Part shown: one piece after another, positions 27,007 through 35,015 of the stretch
How the letters are laid out: every line of letters begins with the position of its first letter
Position numbering within the stretch: the stretch's first letter is position 1
NCBI RefSeq assembly: GCF_002838835.1
Contig: NZ_NHPP01000029.1
Coordinates: forward strand, 1-46,238
Source of the DNA: Siphonobacter sp. SORGH_AS_0500
Lineage (GTDB): Bacteria > Bacteroidota > Bacteroidia > Cytophagales > Spirosomataceae
Length of the DNA: 46,238 bases
Direction of reading: 5' to 3'
Program-made: the position numbers and the translations under genes
The notes under the pieces: generated by a model
Seen by the model: only the letters and a program-made list of their open reading frames with translations
Told to the model about the DNA's origin: nothing
The model's database searches: none

Positions 27007-27136
27007 GATAATACCTTCTTCACACACCTTAATTTGTGCTCTTGTTCTTTGACATAAAAATACCCCCAAGTAGTGTCTAACTTCTAGGGGGCATTCCAGG
27101 GAGGAGAAGCTCTTTATTGTTGAGAGATGTAGGTGA

Positions 27137-27889
27137 TTAATCCCTTTTCAAAATCATGGCGGATGCCTGAGCAGTGGGGAAAATTAGAATGTCGGCCAGC
27201 ACTACGTGCGGAGGACGGGTTACTACAAACGTAATCGTGTCCGCAATGTCTTCGGCACTTAAAGGCGTAAAGCCCTGATACACGGAATCAGCCCGTTTTT
27301 CATCGCCTTTAAAACGCACCATTGAAAATTCCGTTTCTACCGCACCGGGAGCAATATTTGTGACTTTAATTCCGTAAGGATTCAGGTCCTGACGCATTCC
27401 CTGACTAATACTTTCCACGGCTGACTTTGAGGCACAGTATACGGCTCCATTCGGGTACGTCTGCTTACCCGCAACGGAGCTGATATTAATGATATGACCG
27501 CTCTTTCGCTCGATCATGCCAGGCATCACCAACTTTGAAACGTACAGAATTCCCTTCACGTTACCATCAATCATTGCGTCCCAATCGTCGGGATCGTTAT
27601 CCTGAATGGGTCCTAGTCCGTGAGCATTACCCGCGTTATTTAGCAGAATATCAATCGTTTTCCACTCGTCGGGAATCTTCGAATAGGCCTCTTCCACATC
27701 CTCCCGGTAACGTACATCAAAGTTCGTGGTATACACCTCGACTTTCGATCCCAGTAATTCTTGCAGTTCATCCAGCCGTTCCTGACGGCGACCGTGCAGT
27801 AACAAACGATAACCCAAATCGGCAAAAGCCAGAGCCGTTGCCCGGCCAATTCCGGAAGTAGCTCCGGTAATAAAAGCAGTACGAGACAT
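27137..27889 (-). CDS. Short-chain dehydrogenase/reductase, YdfG-like
   Basis: A classical SDR of 250 aa: cofactor loop TGATSGIGRA, NADP-preferring HGRRQERL, NNAG, active-site SSVAGKQTYPNGAVYCASKSAVE (Ser-Tyr-Lys) and IAPGAVETEF. The long match to the YdfG/serine-type 3-hydroxy acid dehydrogenases (GNVKGILYVSKLVMPGM) suggests oxidation or reduction of small hydroxy acids, cytosolic and NADP-dependent. It is monocistronic. The substrate is inferred only from similarity. Confidence 0.88.
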   Translation of the reverse strand: MSRTAFITGATSGIGRATALAFADLGYRLLLHGRRQERLDELQELLGSKVEVYTTNFDVRYREDVEEAYSKIPDEWKTIDILLNNAGNAHGLGPIQDNDPDDWDAMIDGNVKGILYVSKLVMPGMIERKSGHIINISSVAGKQTYPNGAVYCASKSAVESISQGMRQDLNPYGIKVTNIAPGAVETEFSMVRFKGDEKRADSVYQGFTPLSAEDIADTITFVVTRPPHVVLADILIFPTAQASAMILKRD

Positions 27890-28019
27890 TAATTCAGTTG
27901 TCAGTTTACGGTTATTAGTTGTCAGTTATGGGTATTTCTGTGTAAGCATCAACACTAATTTGCTCGACAACTACATTAATTTTTTCGGCAATACTACCAA
28001 CAACCAGTAACGAACAACC

Positions 28020-28661
28020 TTAATTTAAAGAATGATAAAGCAGGAAGCTTAACAGCCTTTCAAAGGTTTGTTGTTCGTCGATGCTGGCTCCTAACTTAGC
28101 TACCTGTAATCGGTAAAGGTCAATGAGCCGCAAAAATCGCTCATTATTGGTAAATCTGGCCGCAATGATGCCTTTAAAACAACGGTGCGTCTGATTATAG
28201 AGGTATTTGCAGGGTTTAGACGGCTCTTTATTGAAAAGTTGATCGAGAGCTTTCAGGCCGTCGTATTTTTGCATAAAGGCAAAACCCGTCTGTACCAGAA
28301 ATTCCTTAATCTGATCACAAACATCATCCAGGTCGTCCGTTCCGTGCAATTTGTAACGAAAATACTTATCGTCATTAAATTTACCGATTGAAATCACGAG
28401 CGTATTAGCGTCGTCCCGGTATTCTTCGGATATATCCAGAAATTGCTGAGCCAAAAACTCAATTTCCTGATGACGCAGGCCAATACTTACATCCAACCAG
28501 GTTTCCTGACCTTGGGAAGAAGTAGAAAAGATCACATTGTGAAAACCAGTTGGGGTTTGTTTTCTGAATTGCTTCCGATCCGACAGCAATTCAAATCCGT
28601 GCTGAGCGAAAAAAACGCTAAGTTTTTGATAAAGCTCGGTTTCAAAAGGAGTAATGATCAT
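28020..28661 (-). CDS. Hypothetical protein (213 aa)
   Basis: No family recognised. From ATG 28661 (a TTG lies two codons upstream): MIITPFETELYQKLSVFFAQHGFELLSDRKQFRKQTPTGFHNVIFSTS. The N-terminal half has alternating strands (NVIFSTSSQGQETWLDVSIGL) and the C-terminal half is helical (LIDLYRLQVAKL). No signal or TM segment is seen, so it is cytosolic. It is divergent from the phosphoesterase gene, with a 178-bp gap between them. Codon use and composition match its neighbours. Confidence 0.72.
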   Translation of the reverse strand: MIITPFETELYQKLSVFFAQHGFELLSDRKQFRKQTPTGFHNVIFSTSSQGQETWLDVSIGLRHQEIEFLAQQFLDISEEYRDDANTLVISIGKFNDDKYFRYKLHGTDDLDDVCDQIKEFLVQTGFAFMQKYDGLKALDQLFNKEPSKPCKYLYNQTHRCFKGIIAARFTNNERFLRLIDLYRLQVAKLGASIDEQQTFERLLSFLLYHSLN

Positions 28662-28839
28662 AAGCAACTAGTTTAATAATCGTCTCGTCGGGTACATTTA
28701 TTCTGCTTTTAATCAATCATAGGAAGAGATTTTCTCTTCTTTTGGAACGTGCCCGCCATCAACGAATAATGAACAAATGATTTCAACTGACTTTCAGTGA
28801 AATTGCTGATGAGCGGCAAGGTAAAAGGATACTTTAGAA

Positions 28840-29364
28840 ATGAAAAAGATTTTATTATTTTCTGATACCCACGGTTGGTTCGATGAAGCCCTGGACTCCC
28901 ACTGTAACTGGGCAGATGAGATCTGGCACGCAGGCGATTGGGGTACGGGTGTTTACGAACGCCTCCAAAGATATGCCAAGCCCATCCGGGGTGTTTACGG
29001 GAATATCGACGGCCCTCCCATTCGCGGGCAGTTTCCCTTACTAACCCATTTTACTTGCGAAGGCGTTCACGTAGGCATGACGCATATTGCCGGAACACCG
29101 GGACGTTACAAGCCTGATGCCCGTCAGTTACTTACCGAAGGACGACCAGATGTACTGATTTGCGGTCATTCGCACATTTTGCGGGTTGAACGCGATCCGA
29201 ACTATCAGAATATGTTATTCATGAATCCCGGAGCAGCGGGAAAAGAAGGTTTTCACCGCATCATGACAGCCCTGCGTTTCAAAGTCGCTGACGGTCGAAT
29301 TTTCGACGTAGAAGTGCTGGAATTGGGCAAACGAGGCAAAATTCCTGACAATTTTACCGCCTAG
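28840..29364 (+). CDS. YfcE/MJ0936-type metallophosphoesterase
   Basis: A 174-aa phosphodiesterase with all metal-binding motifs of the calcineurin-like fold: LLFSDTHGW (D-x-H), EIWHAGDWG (GD), VYGNIDGP (GNxD), MTHIAG (H) and ICGHSHILRV (GHSH). It hydrolyses phosphodiesters with Mn or similar metals in the cytosol; the natural substrate is unknown. It lies 54 bp upstream of the GroES-like gene on the same strand, so they may be co-transcribed. TACTTTAG just upstream is a near match to a -7 box. Confidence 0.92.
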   Translation: MKKILLFSDTHGWFDEALDSHCNWADEIWHAGDWGTGVYERLQRYAKPIRGVYGNIDGPPIRGQFPLLTHFTCEGVHVGMTHIAGTPGRYKPDARQLLTEGRPDVLICGHSHILRVERDPNYQNMLFMNPGAAGKEGFHRIMTALRFKVADGRIFDVEVLELGKRGKIPDNFTA

Positions 29365-29418
29365 TTTCGTAGGGAATATTCTTTTTTGACCCGAAAGTAT
29401 TACCAGAATTTTACGAAA

Positions 29419-29809
29419 ATGAGTACGCTGGACGGCATAAATACCCTCAGAAAAATAATAATGTCGGGCGACAAAGTGCTGGTTCGCCCCACGAGTGATC
29501 AACACAAGACCCGCTCGGGTTTATACTTACCGCCTACCGTTACGGAGAAAGAAGACATTCAGCAGGGTGTGGTTGTGAAGGTAGGCCCTGGCTTTCCAAT
29601 TCCGGCGGCTAATGACGAAGATGAGCCTGGAAGGAAAAAAAGGAAGCTTTGAAATACATTCCACTTCAGGTACAGGAAAAAGATCAGGTTTTATTTCTTC
29701 GTAGAATGGGTACGATGTGGAAATTGATGGCGAGAAATACCTCATTATTCCTCATTCTGCCATACTCTTAATGGTTCGGGAAGATGAATTGAGCGAGCTG
29801 GGTCTCTAG
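29419..29809 (+). CDS. GroES-like co-chaperonin paralogue (two frameshifts)
   Basis: The first ~75 residues are a GroES/Cpn10 fold: IIMSGDKVLVRPTSDQHKTRSGLYLPPTVTEKEDIQQGVVVKVGPG. The written frame ends at 29652, but the other frames continue perfectly: EKKEALKYIPLQVQEKDQVLFLR, then NGYDVEIDGEKYLIIPHSAILMVREDELSELGL to TAG at 29807. One missing T near 29627 and one missing G near 29704 restore a 130-aa protein. This is the longer, divergent GroES-type paralogue common in Bacteroidota, with an insertion before the second half. It may cap a chaperonin or act alone. Two losses in one gene support sequence error. Confidence 0.82.
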
Positions 29810-29849
29810 GCCTTCTCCAGGAGGTGAACATTTTCTCAGAAAAAATCGT

Positions 29850-29857
29850 TATCTTTG
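29850..29857 (+). promoter_or_regulatory. -7 promoter box of ssrA
   Basis: TATCTTTG matches TAnnTTTG, about 70 nt before the mature tmRNA 5' end, leaving room for a 5' leader removed by processing. Confidence 0.5.
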
Positions 29858-29925
29858 TGCCCCGAAATTAGTCCAGAGTTTATCGCTAGGTAGATTTTAC
29901 GATTAATCAGGACGCACAATCATCC

Positions 29926-30295
29926 GGGGACGACGGGTATTGACAGCGGGCTGAGGTTGCGGGTGTAAGCATGTCGGAAGTTGGAAGAACCTTCCGTGTA
30001 AAATTCTTCTAAAACAATAGCTGGCAACAATAGCTACGCTATGGCTGCTTAATCCGGAGGATTAACCATTAGCCATCGTCCCGCCGAACCATCACACTAC
30101 TGGGTCGGAGTTCGGGGCGTCGAAAGGTAGTGTCGGAGGGGCCGATTTCGCTGAGCCCTATCTGTACTAGCGAATACGGAATTAATTCGGTTTGTTGTCG
30201 ACCTGATTAGTTCCCGACAATCCAAGGACAACTAAGCATGTAGAAGACGCGTGGCGTCCCTGTTCTGGACGAGGGTTCGAATCCCTCCGTCTCCA
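29926..30295 (+). ncRNA. ssrA: tmRNA (ssrA)
   Basis: tmRNA rescues stalled ribosomes and tags their products. The acceptor stem pairs GGGGACG (29926-29932) with CGTCTCC (30288-30294), discriminator A; CCA is not encoded. The T arm is GAGGG-TTCGAAT-CCCTC (30271-30287). The 5' D-loop region has the typical GACAGCGGG block. The tag frame is GCT GGC AAC AAT AGC TAC GCT ATG GCT GCT TAA (30020-30052), encoding (A)GNNSYAMAA, a Bacteroidota-type degron. The ~370-nt length is normal. It carries a direct repeat of its 3' end 8.9 kb downstream (see repeats). Confidence 0.95.
30284..30294. repeat. ssrA 3'-end direct repeat, left copy
   Basis: CCTCCGTCTCC within the tmRNA 3' end; the same 11 bp recurs at 39209-39219. 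Candidate attachment-core half. Confidence 0.5.
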
Positions 30296-30341
30296 CAGTT
30301 AAAACTGTAAATCAAATAGTTATGAGATTTACACACAATTA

Positions 30342-30374
30342 AAAGGGAACCTCTATTCGGGGTTCCCTTTTTTA
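30342..30374 (+). terminator. Terminator after ssrA
   Basis: AAAGGGAACC pairs with GGTTCCCTTT, then T-rich DNA. It lies ~47 nt after the tmRNA end. Confidence 0.85.
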
Positions 30375-30473
30375 TTCTCCAGCTCTGCTATTCGCATATC
30401 AATATATTTTGCCAAAATGTACCGAAGGGGTACCGACTAAACTGACAAAAGTTTTATTGAAATGGATTCAAAT

Positions 30474-30500
30474 GAAAAAACCCGATAATACATCGGGGTT
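30474..30500 (-). terminator. Terminator after the SecB-like gene
   Basis: AACCCCGAT / ATCGGGTT stem, followed on the minus strand by TTTTTTC. Confidence 0.75.
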
Positions 30501-30522
30501 GACTTATTATATGATCAATAGT

Positions 30523-30936
30523 TTATTGAGACATCTGAGATGAGCTTTGGCGATTACGCTCAGCCATCTCGACAAAGTTAAGAGGAGGCAATAGAACCGT
30601 TGGAATTCCAGCCTTGCTAGTTATTGATGCTATTGTTTCTCTAATAAATGGATAGAGAATAGCCGGACCATTTATTTGAGCAAAGTTTTCTATTGATGAG
30701 TCTTCAACCTTTCCTACAATTTCAAACATCCCAGCAGTGTTTACCGCCATTTTAATCAATGGATTCTCATCCTGGCTCTTAGTCAACTCTACCAATACGT
30801 TTACCTGATGTCGTTGAGCAACGGACTCAATCATACTTGTTATTCAAAGTCAGAAACATTATCAGGTAACTCGCCTTAACGGAAGGAAGAAGTTCAATTC
30901 TATTAATGAAATTGACTTGGGGTTAATAGAAGCCAT
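30523..30936 (-). CDS. SecB-like export chaperone (two frameshifts)
   Basis: The C-terminal 103 residues are clearly SecB-family: VNVLVELTKSQDENPLIKMAVNTAGMFEI, IENFAQINGPAILYPFIRETIASITSKAGIPTVLLPPLNF. The N-terminal part is found in other frames: MASINPKSISLIELNFF from ATG 30936, then GELPDNVSDFE, which joins to ITSMIESVAQRHQ if one A is added near 30842-30846. A second indel lies near 30870-30880. The total (414 bp, 137 aa) fits a Bacteroidota SecB. It could serve protein export or, like SecB-TA chaperones, an antitoxin. The neighbouring small ORF upstream ends 20 bp before. It is decayed or mis-sequenced. Confidence 0.65.
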
Positions 30937-30956
30937 ATGAAATATCATGATATTAG

Positions 30957-31240
30957 TTAAGCAGCCATTGCATGGCTATCTTTTCCGGGGTTGACTGAAA
31001 TATCATTGAGATTAAAGCTGCTAGAGACTGATTCTGCTTTAATCTGATTAACATGAGGTCTTTTGTTGTTTGTTAAGCTATTAAATAAATCTTCAATGCT
31101 TAAGCTATCAGAGTTAAGATAGCTTTGCTTCCACCTTATACAAGGGAGACTCCACAGGAAACGTATCTTCAGAATTAGTAAACAGCATAGCTTCATTTGG
31201 GGTTTTTCGATCCGACTTGTTATAAATTGAGAGTCAACAT
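30957..31240 (-). CDS. Small hypothetical protein upstream of secB, frame disturbed, ends in AMAA
   Basis: The clear frame (31196-30957) encodes 79 aa ending SVNPGKDSHAMAA. The 5' part looks less protein-like in this frame; another frame reads MLFTNSEDTFPVESPLYKVEAKLS, so an indel near 31115-31130 is likely, with ATG 31240 a possible start. The family is unknown. The final SHAMAA resembles the SYAMAA degron encoded by the adjacent tmRNA. It lies directly upstream of the SecB-like gene, with a possible shared promoter in 31241-31431, where I see no other gene. Confidence 0.4.
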
Positions 31241-31431
31241 AGATTTTTAAGATAACGATATGAGGTACTTTTTGCGAGGTTTTTGAAGTCTTGTGTAGAG
31301 TTGTGTAAATGTTTCACATAACTGGCGTTTGACGAGATGGTGCATAAGAGCGGAGCATCTAGAAGGGCAACATGTCAGGTAGAGTGATGATCCACACCAT
31401 CAAAGATTTATTCTCTTCATCCGACTTTAAA

Positions 31432-32331
31432 TCAATTCATTGCCAGCCGTTTATTGGCTATCAGCTGGACAAAATGGGATAAGCTTTTGGGGCTAATGCT
31501 CCAGTTAGGGGGAGAGATATTGCCCCAAACTTTCGGATTATCCATTAAGTTAAAATAACAGACACCCGCTATTTCAGGATGCTGGTTGATTGTAATTGCG
31601 GCATCTTCAAGCCATTTTTGTTGATAAGCTTCTGGCCCCTTAACCCCAAATTCGGTTATAAAGAAAGGCTTGTTGGCAAATCGCATGCGATACGATTTAC
31701 GATCGTAGATCCTCCGAAAGGTTTCCTGTTGGGCAGGGTCAGTAATATTTTTGTCAGGCAGACCATAAATAGCTATACTGATGTAATCAACGGCATCGTC
31801 TCCCGGCCACCACTCCATCGAACCCCGGTCGCCCGCTGGTCCCCACACTTTTTTCACATTAGAAGCGTGATTCTTGTCAAAAAACATAAAATAACGGAAT
31901 GCCTTGATATATAATGCTGGATCCTGACTTTGCCAGGAATATCGGTAAATAGGAATTTCCATTTCATGTGCAAAACGCAAATAAACCGTCTGATTAGTAG
32001 CCGAAATAAGGGTATAAAGCTTACTAAATTCTTTATCGTAAACACCGTGAAGGGTATTCAAGAGCACGTTTGTATCTTTTCTGGCATAGGTATCTTTCCA
32101 AGGCTCAAACGTTACGATTACATCATGGTTTCGGCTCAGGACATCGTTAAATTCTTTTTCAAAAGAGCCATTTTGTATAGCTCCCAGATCGGTAAATAGA
32201 TGTTCAACGTGCACGGATTCGTTTTCAACCAGTAACTTCTTCGGGTCATAAACGCCGATTTTAAGAGGAGTTGTCGTTTTGTCGTTGGGTTTTAACGCAG
32301 GTTGAACGTCAGATGACGGTGAGAAGAACAT
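31432..32331 (-). CDS. GH26-like glycoside hydrolase with intact catalytic glutamates
   Basis: A TIM-barrel protein of the GH26 (beta-mannanase/lichenase) type: KIGVYDP, VIVTFEPW, VYLRFAHEMEIPIYRYSW (acid/base Glu in HE), KKVWGPAGDRGSMEWWPGDDAVDYISIAIYG and KPFFITEFGVKGPE (nucleophile Glu). All catalytic elements are present. It lacks its own signal peptide; it overlaps the 3' end of the membrane-anchored pseudo-GH26 gene by 40 bp in another frame. It may start at ATG 32331, or be the second half of a single anchored protein if a base is missing. The likely substrate is the polysaccharide made by the GT2 synthase encoded downstream on the other strand. The exact glycan is unknown. Confidence 0.75.
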   Translation of the reverse strand: MFFSPSSDVQPALKPNDKTTTPLKIGVYDPKKLLVENESVHVEHLFTDLGAIQNGSFEKEFNDVLSRNHDVIVTFEPWKDTYARKDTNVLLNTLHGVYDKEFSKLYTLISATNQTVYLRFAHEMEIPIYRYSWQSQDPALYIKAFRYFMFFDKNHASNVKKVWGPAGDRGSMEWWPGDDAVDYISIAIYGLPDKNITDPAQQETFRRIYDRKSYRMRFANKPFFITEFGVKGPEAYQQKWLEDAAITINQHPEIAGVCYFNLMDNPKVWGNISPPNWSISPKSLSHFVQLIANKRLAMN

Positions 32332-33170
32332 GCGTTCTTCCTTTTTAATTGATGAATCGCTTGATGGAATGACTTAGTAATTATGGATACGCCCTTGTTC
32401 TTTATTGTTTGTGGTCCCAACACTAAGACCGGTTTGTTCATAAATCTCATTCTATAGATTTTTCGCCTAATGGCAATTGCCTGATTCACCGGTCGAGGAT
32501 AGGCATTGGTCAACTCCTCAGACACCCCCTTTAGTGTAACACTAATTAAATCGACTACTTCTTTCCCTGGCCAATACTCTTCAGCACCAGGGTAGCCCGC
32601 TGGTCCCCAGACAATCTTTATAGCTGGGAAAGCGGCTTTACACAGTTTTGACACATGCTGAAATGCCTCGTTGTATAGTTTGGGCGATTGGTATTGCCAA
32701 GGGTAAACATGAACCGGAACTTCCATTTCCGGGCACCATCTGAGTAAGATTTCTCTATTAGATTTGGAAAGTATACGGCAATATGTCGTTAACGTTTGAT
32801 CATATTCACCTCTTAGAGTTTCGTTGAGACAATTTTCGTTACAATCACTCAGTACAAGGCTTAGTAGATTCGTTTTGTCTAAGGCTATTTTCGACGAAAG
32901 AGCCTCCACGATATCACCTTCTACAGCCTTACTTAATCGTAAGTAGGTATGTTGGTAACCAGGTTTGCCTACATCACTTTGCTTATCTGTCCGATCAAAA
33001 ATGCCAATAACGCCCTCCTCTTGATCCCGGTTGATTGAGACTCTGCGGTCCAGTTTGGCCGCGGACAGAACCCTGTTTACCTGTTGTACATGGCCGTATT
33101 CGTGAATTAAAAGTACTAGCCCTAAAATGACGGATATTCCTACCAGGTAATAACTGACTTTTAGCTTCAT
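32292..33170 (-). CDS. Membrane-anchored GH26-like protein lacking the nucleophile
   Basis: An N-terminal TM anchor, MKLKVSYYLVGISVILGLVLLIHEYG, is followed by a GH26-like barrel: GVIGIFDRT, ILLRWCPEMEVPVHVYPW, IKIVWGPAGYPGAEEYWPGKEVVDLISVTLKG. The first Glu is retained (PEME instead of HEME), but where the partner has ITEFG this protein has KPVLVLGPQTI, with no Glu. It is therefore probably a non-hydrolytic, glycan-binding pseudoenzyme. It shares long identities with the adjacent active GH26 (WGPAG, YPW/YSW, RMRF.NKP), so the two arose by duplication. It may be fused to it if a frame error lies near 32300. It would act at the outer face of the inner membrane. Confidence 0.7.
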   Translation of the reverse strand: MKLKVSYYLVGISVILGLVLLIHEYGHVQQVNRVLSAAKLDRRVSINRDQEEGVIGIFDRTDKQSDVGKPGYQHTYLRLSKAVEGDIVEALSSKIALDKTNLLSLVLSDCNENCLNETLRGEYDQTLTTYCRILSKSNREILLRWCPEMEVPVHVYPWQYQSPKLYNEAFQHVSKLCKAAFPAIKIVWGPAGYPGAEEYWPGKEVVDLISVTLKGVSEELTNAYPRPVNQAIAIRRKIYRMRFMNKPVLVLGPQTIKNKGVSIITKSFHQAIHQLKRKNACSSHRHLTFNLR

Positions 33171-33713
33171 TGACTTAACTAATTTCAGAGATGAAGTTGG
33201 AGAGCGATCTAATTTGTGGATCCCAAAAGAATTTCTTATCTATTATAAGTTTACATAAATTTATGGTAACAAACTAATTTTAAATAATAGACATATAATA
33301 GTTACTTGTGGGAACTCACGTCAACAGAGCAATCGCTATGAATACGACCTCCCGTTACTCATTCCTTGCCTGTATCCCTTAAAGTACAGGTCGATGGCTC
33401 TGTTCCAAAAATTCATCAGCGGAAAAACCTACTAAAGCAGTTTTGCTGATCTAGTTCTATTTATAAATGCAGAGCCAAAAATCAGCAGAACGTAGATGCT
33501 CTTTACAGGCTGTGCTAGAAATGACTCAACCACTCTTGGTTAGCCATTAATTAGGTCTAAGTTTTTAAGTATAGATCGACTTCGTGAAAAAAGCCGAGCG
33601 TATAGCACGAATCACTGGTCTGTTTTAACCATCAACTGGTTTGCTTCATGCTTATAAACACCTTTTTTTTGTAAGCATATTGGTTAAACTTGTAAATCTA
33701 TCTATGGCTTTTA
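33171..33713. other. Divergent intergenic region (543 bp)
   Basis: No gene is seen. It should contain the promoters of the divergent GH26 and GH2/GT2 units; no exact TAnnTTTG box with good spacing is found. An inverted pair GGCTCTG (33396-33402) / CAGAGCC (33470-33476) and a T9 run near 33663-33671 are the only structures of note. AT-rich. Confidence 0.5.
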
Positions 33714-35015
33714 ATGAAATCATTCCTCCTCATACTCCCGATAATTTTTATTTTTTCAACCTGTAACAGCGATAATGAAAACAGTTATTCCCCAAAAGTA
33801 AGGATTGTAAAAAGCGAAGGCAAGTACATTTTATATCGAGATGGGAAACCATTTACAATCAAAGGAGCGGCAGGCTACTCGCACTTCAGTGAGCTAAGAA
33901 AAGCGGGCGGCAATGCTATCCGAATCTGGGATACCCTACATTTAGCTACTATTCTGGATAGTGCATGGGCCAATAACCTGTCCGTTATTGTAGGGCTTCC
34001 CATTCCTGACAATAAAGACTACATGATTTATTATGATAATCCGGATAAAGTTGCTTCTCAACTTAAAGCCTATAAGACCATCGTTAATACGTTCAAGGCT
34101 CACCCGGCAGTTTTAATGTGGTGCGTTGGCAATGAGTTGACGTTTCCTTATGGGCCTGCTTATAATAATTTTTATAAGGCATTTAATGAGTTAGTCGAAA
34201 TGATTCATCAGGACGATCCCGATCATCCGGTTACTACGACTATTTTGAATTTTAATGAAAAATACATCTTTAACCTATCTATTCGTTGCCGTATTGATCT
34301 TATTTCGTTTAACATTTTCAGCTTAATCAATAAATTAAGGGATGATTTAAACGCTTTTTCTTGGTTTTGGGATGGCCCCTATTTATTGACGGAATGGGGC
34401 GTAGATGGCCCTTGGTCTGGTACTGAACAAACGGCCTGGGGGGCCTATATTGAAAATACAAGCACTAAGAAAGCTGAAATTGTCCTGAATCGATATCGAC
34501 AATTTATGCCTGTCGACGACCCACGTTTTCTAGGTGCTTTTGTGTTTTTTTGGGGACAGAAGCAGGAAACGACACCCACCTGGTTTAGCCTATTTGATGA
34601 AACGGGTGCCCGCTCGGAACTGGTGAACACTATGCACACTATATGGACCAGAAAACCTGCCCTCTACCAGGTGCCAGCCGTCAAATATATGCTGGTCGAT
34701 CAAAAAGGAGCCCGGGATAATATTCTTTTAAATCCCAACCAACCCGTATCGGCCGAAGTGCTGATGGAGTCGCTAACCGACACCATAAAGGCCGTTAAAT
34801 GGCAAATTTTTAACGAAGATTGGTACGCCGAAACGTATCGGAATGCCCCAGCAAAACCAACCCCACTTTCCCTGTTTACAGCCCAAAGTCGCTTAAAAGC
34901 GACCTTTGTGGCACCTTCCAAAGAAGGGCCCTATCGCCTGTTTGCGACGATTTACAATCATAATGGAAGTTATGCAACCTGTAATACGCCATTTTATGTG
35001 GTAGGCAAACCATGA
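33714..35015 (+). CDS. GH2/GH5-like glycoside hydrolase lipoprotein
   Basis: Signal peptide with lipobox, LLILPIIFIFSTCNSD. The TIM-barrel core reads YRDGKPFTIKGAAGYSHFSELRKAGGNAIRIWD, then HPAVLMWCVGNELTFPYG (acid/base Glu after Asn) and WDGPYLLTEWGVDGPW (nucleophile Glu), the arrangement of clan GH-A families 2 and 5. An Ig-like C-terminal domain (~330-430) follows. It is a lipoprotein with an apparently active glycosidase. Its stop overlaps the GT2 synthase start by ATGA, so the two are translationally coupled. It probably trims or releases the polymer made by that synthase. The sugar specificity is unknown. Confidence 0.75.
   Translation: MKSFLLILPIIFIFSTCNSDNENSYSPKVRIVKSEGKYILYRDGKPFTIKGAAGYSHFSELRKAGGNAIRIWDTLHLATILDSAWANNLSVIVGLPIPDNKDYMIYYDNPDKVASQLKAYKTIVNTFKAHPAVLMWCVGNELTFPYGPAYNNFYKAFNELVEMIHQDDPDHPVTTTILNFNEKYIFNLSIRCRIDLISFNIFSLINKLRDDLNAFSWFWDGPYLLTEWGVDGPWSGTEQTAWGAYIENTSTKKAEIVLNRYRQFMPVDDPRFLGAFVFFWGQKQETTPTWFSLFDETGARSELVNTMHTIWTRKPALYQVPAVKYMLVDQKGARDNILLNPNQPVSAEVLMESLTDTIKAVKWQIFNEDWYAETYRNAPAKPTPLSLFTAQSRLKATFVAPSKEGPYRLFATIYNHNGSYATCNTPFYVVGKP

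Noticed and set aside
33396..33476. IS6-like terminal repeats (GGCTCTGTT...)
   Set aside because: Only a 7-bp inverted match 81 bp apart, with no transposase or target duplication.
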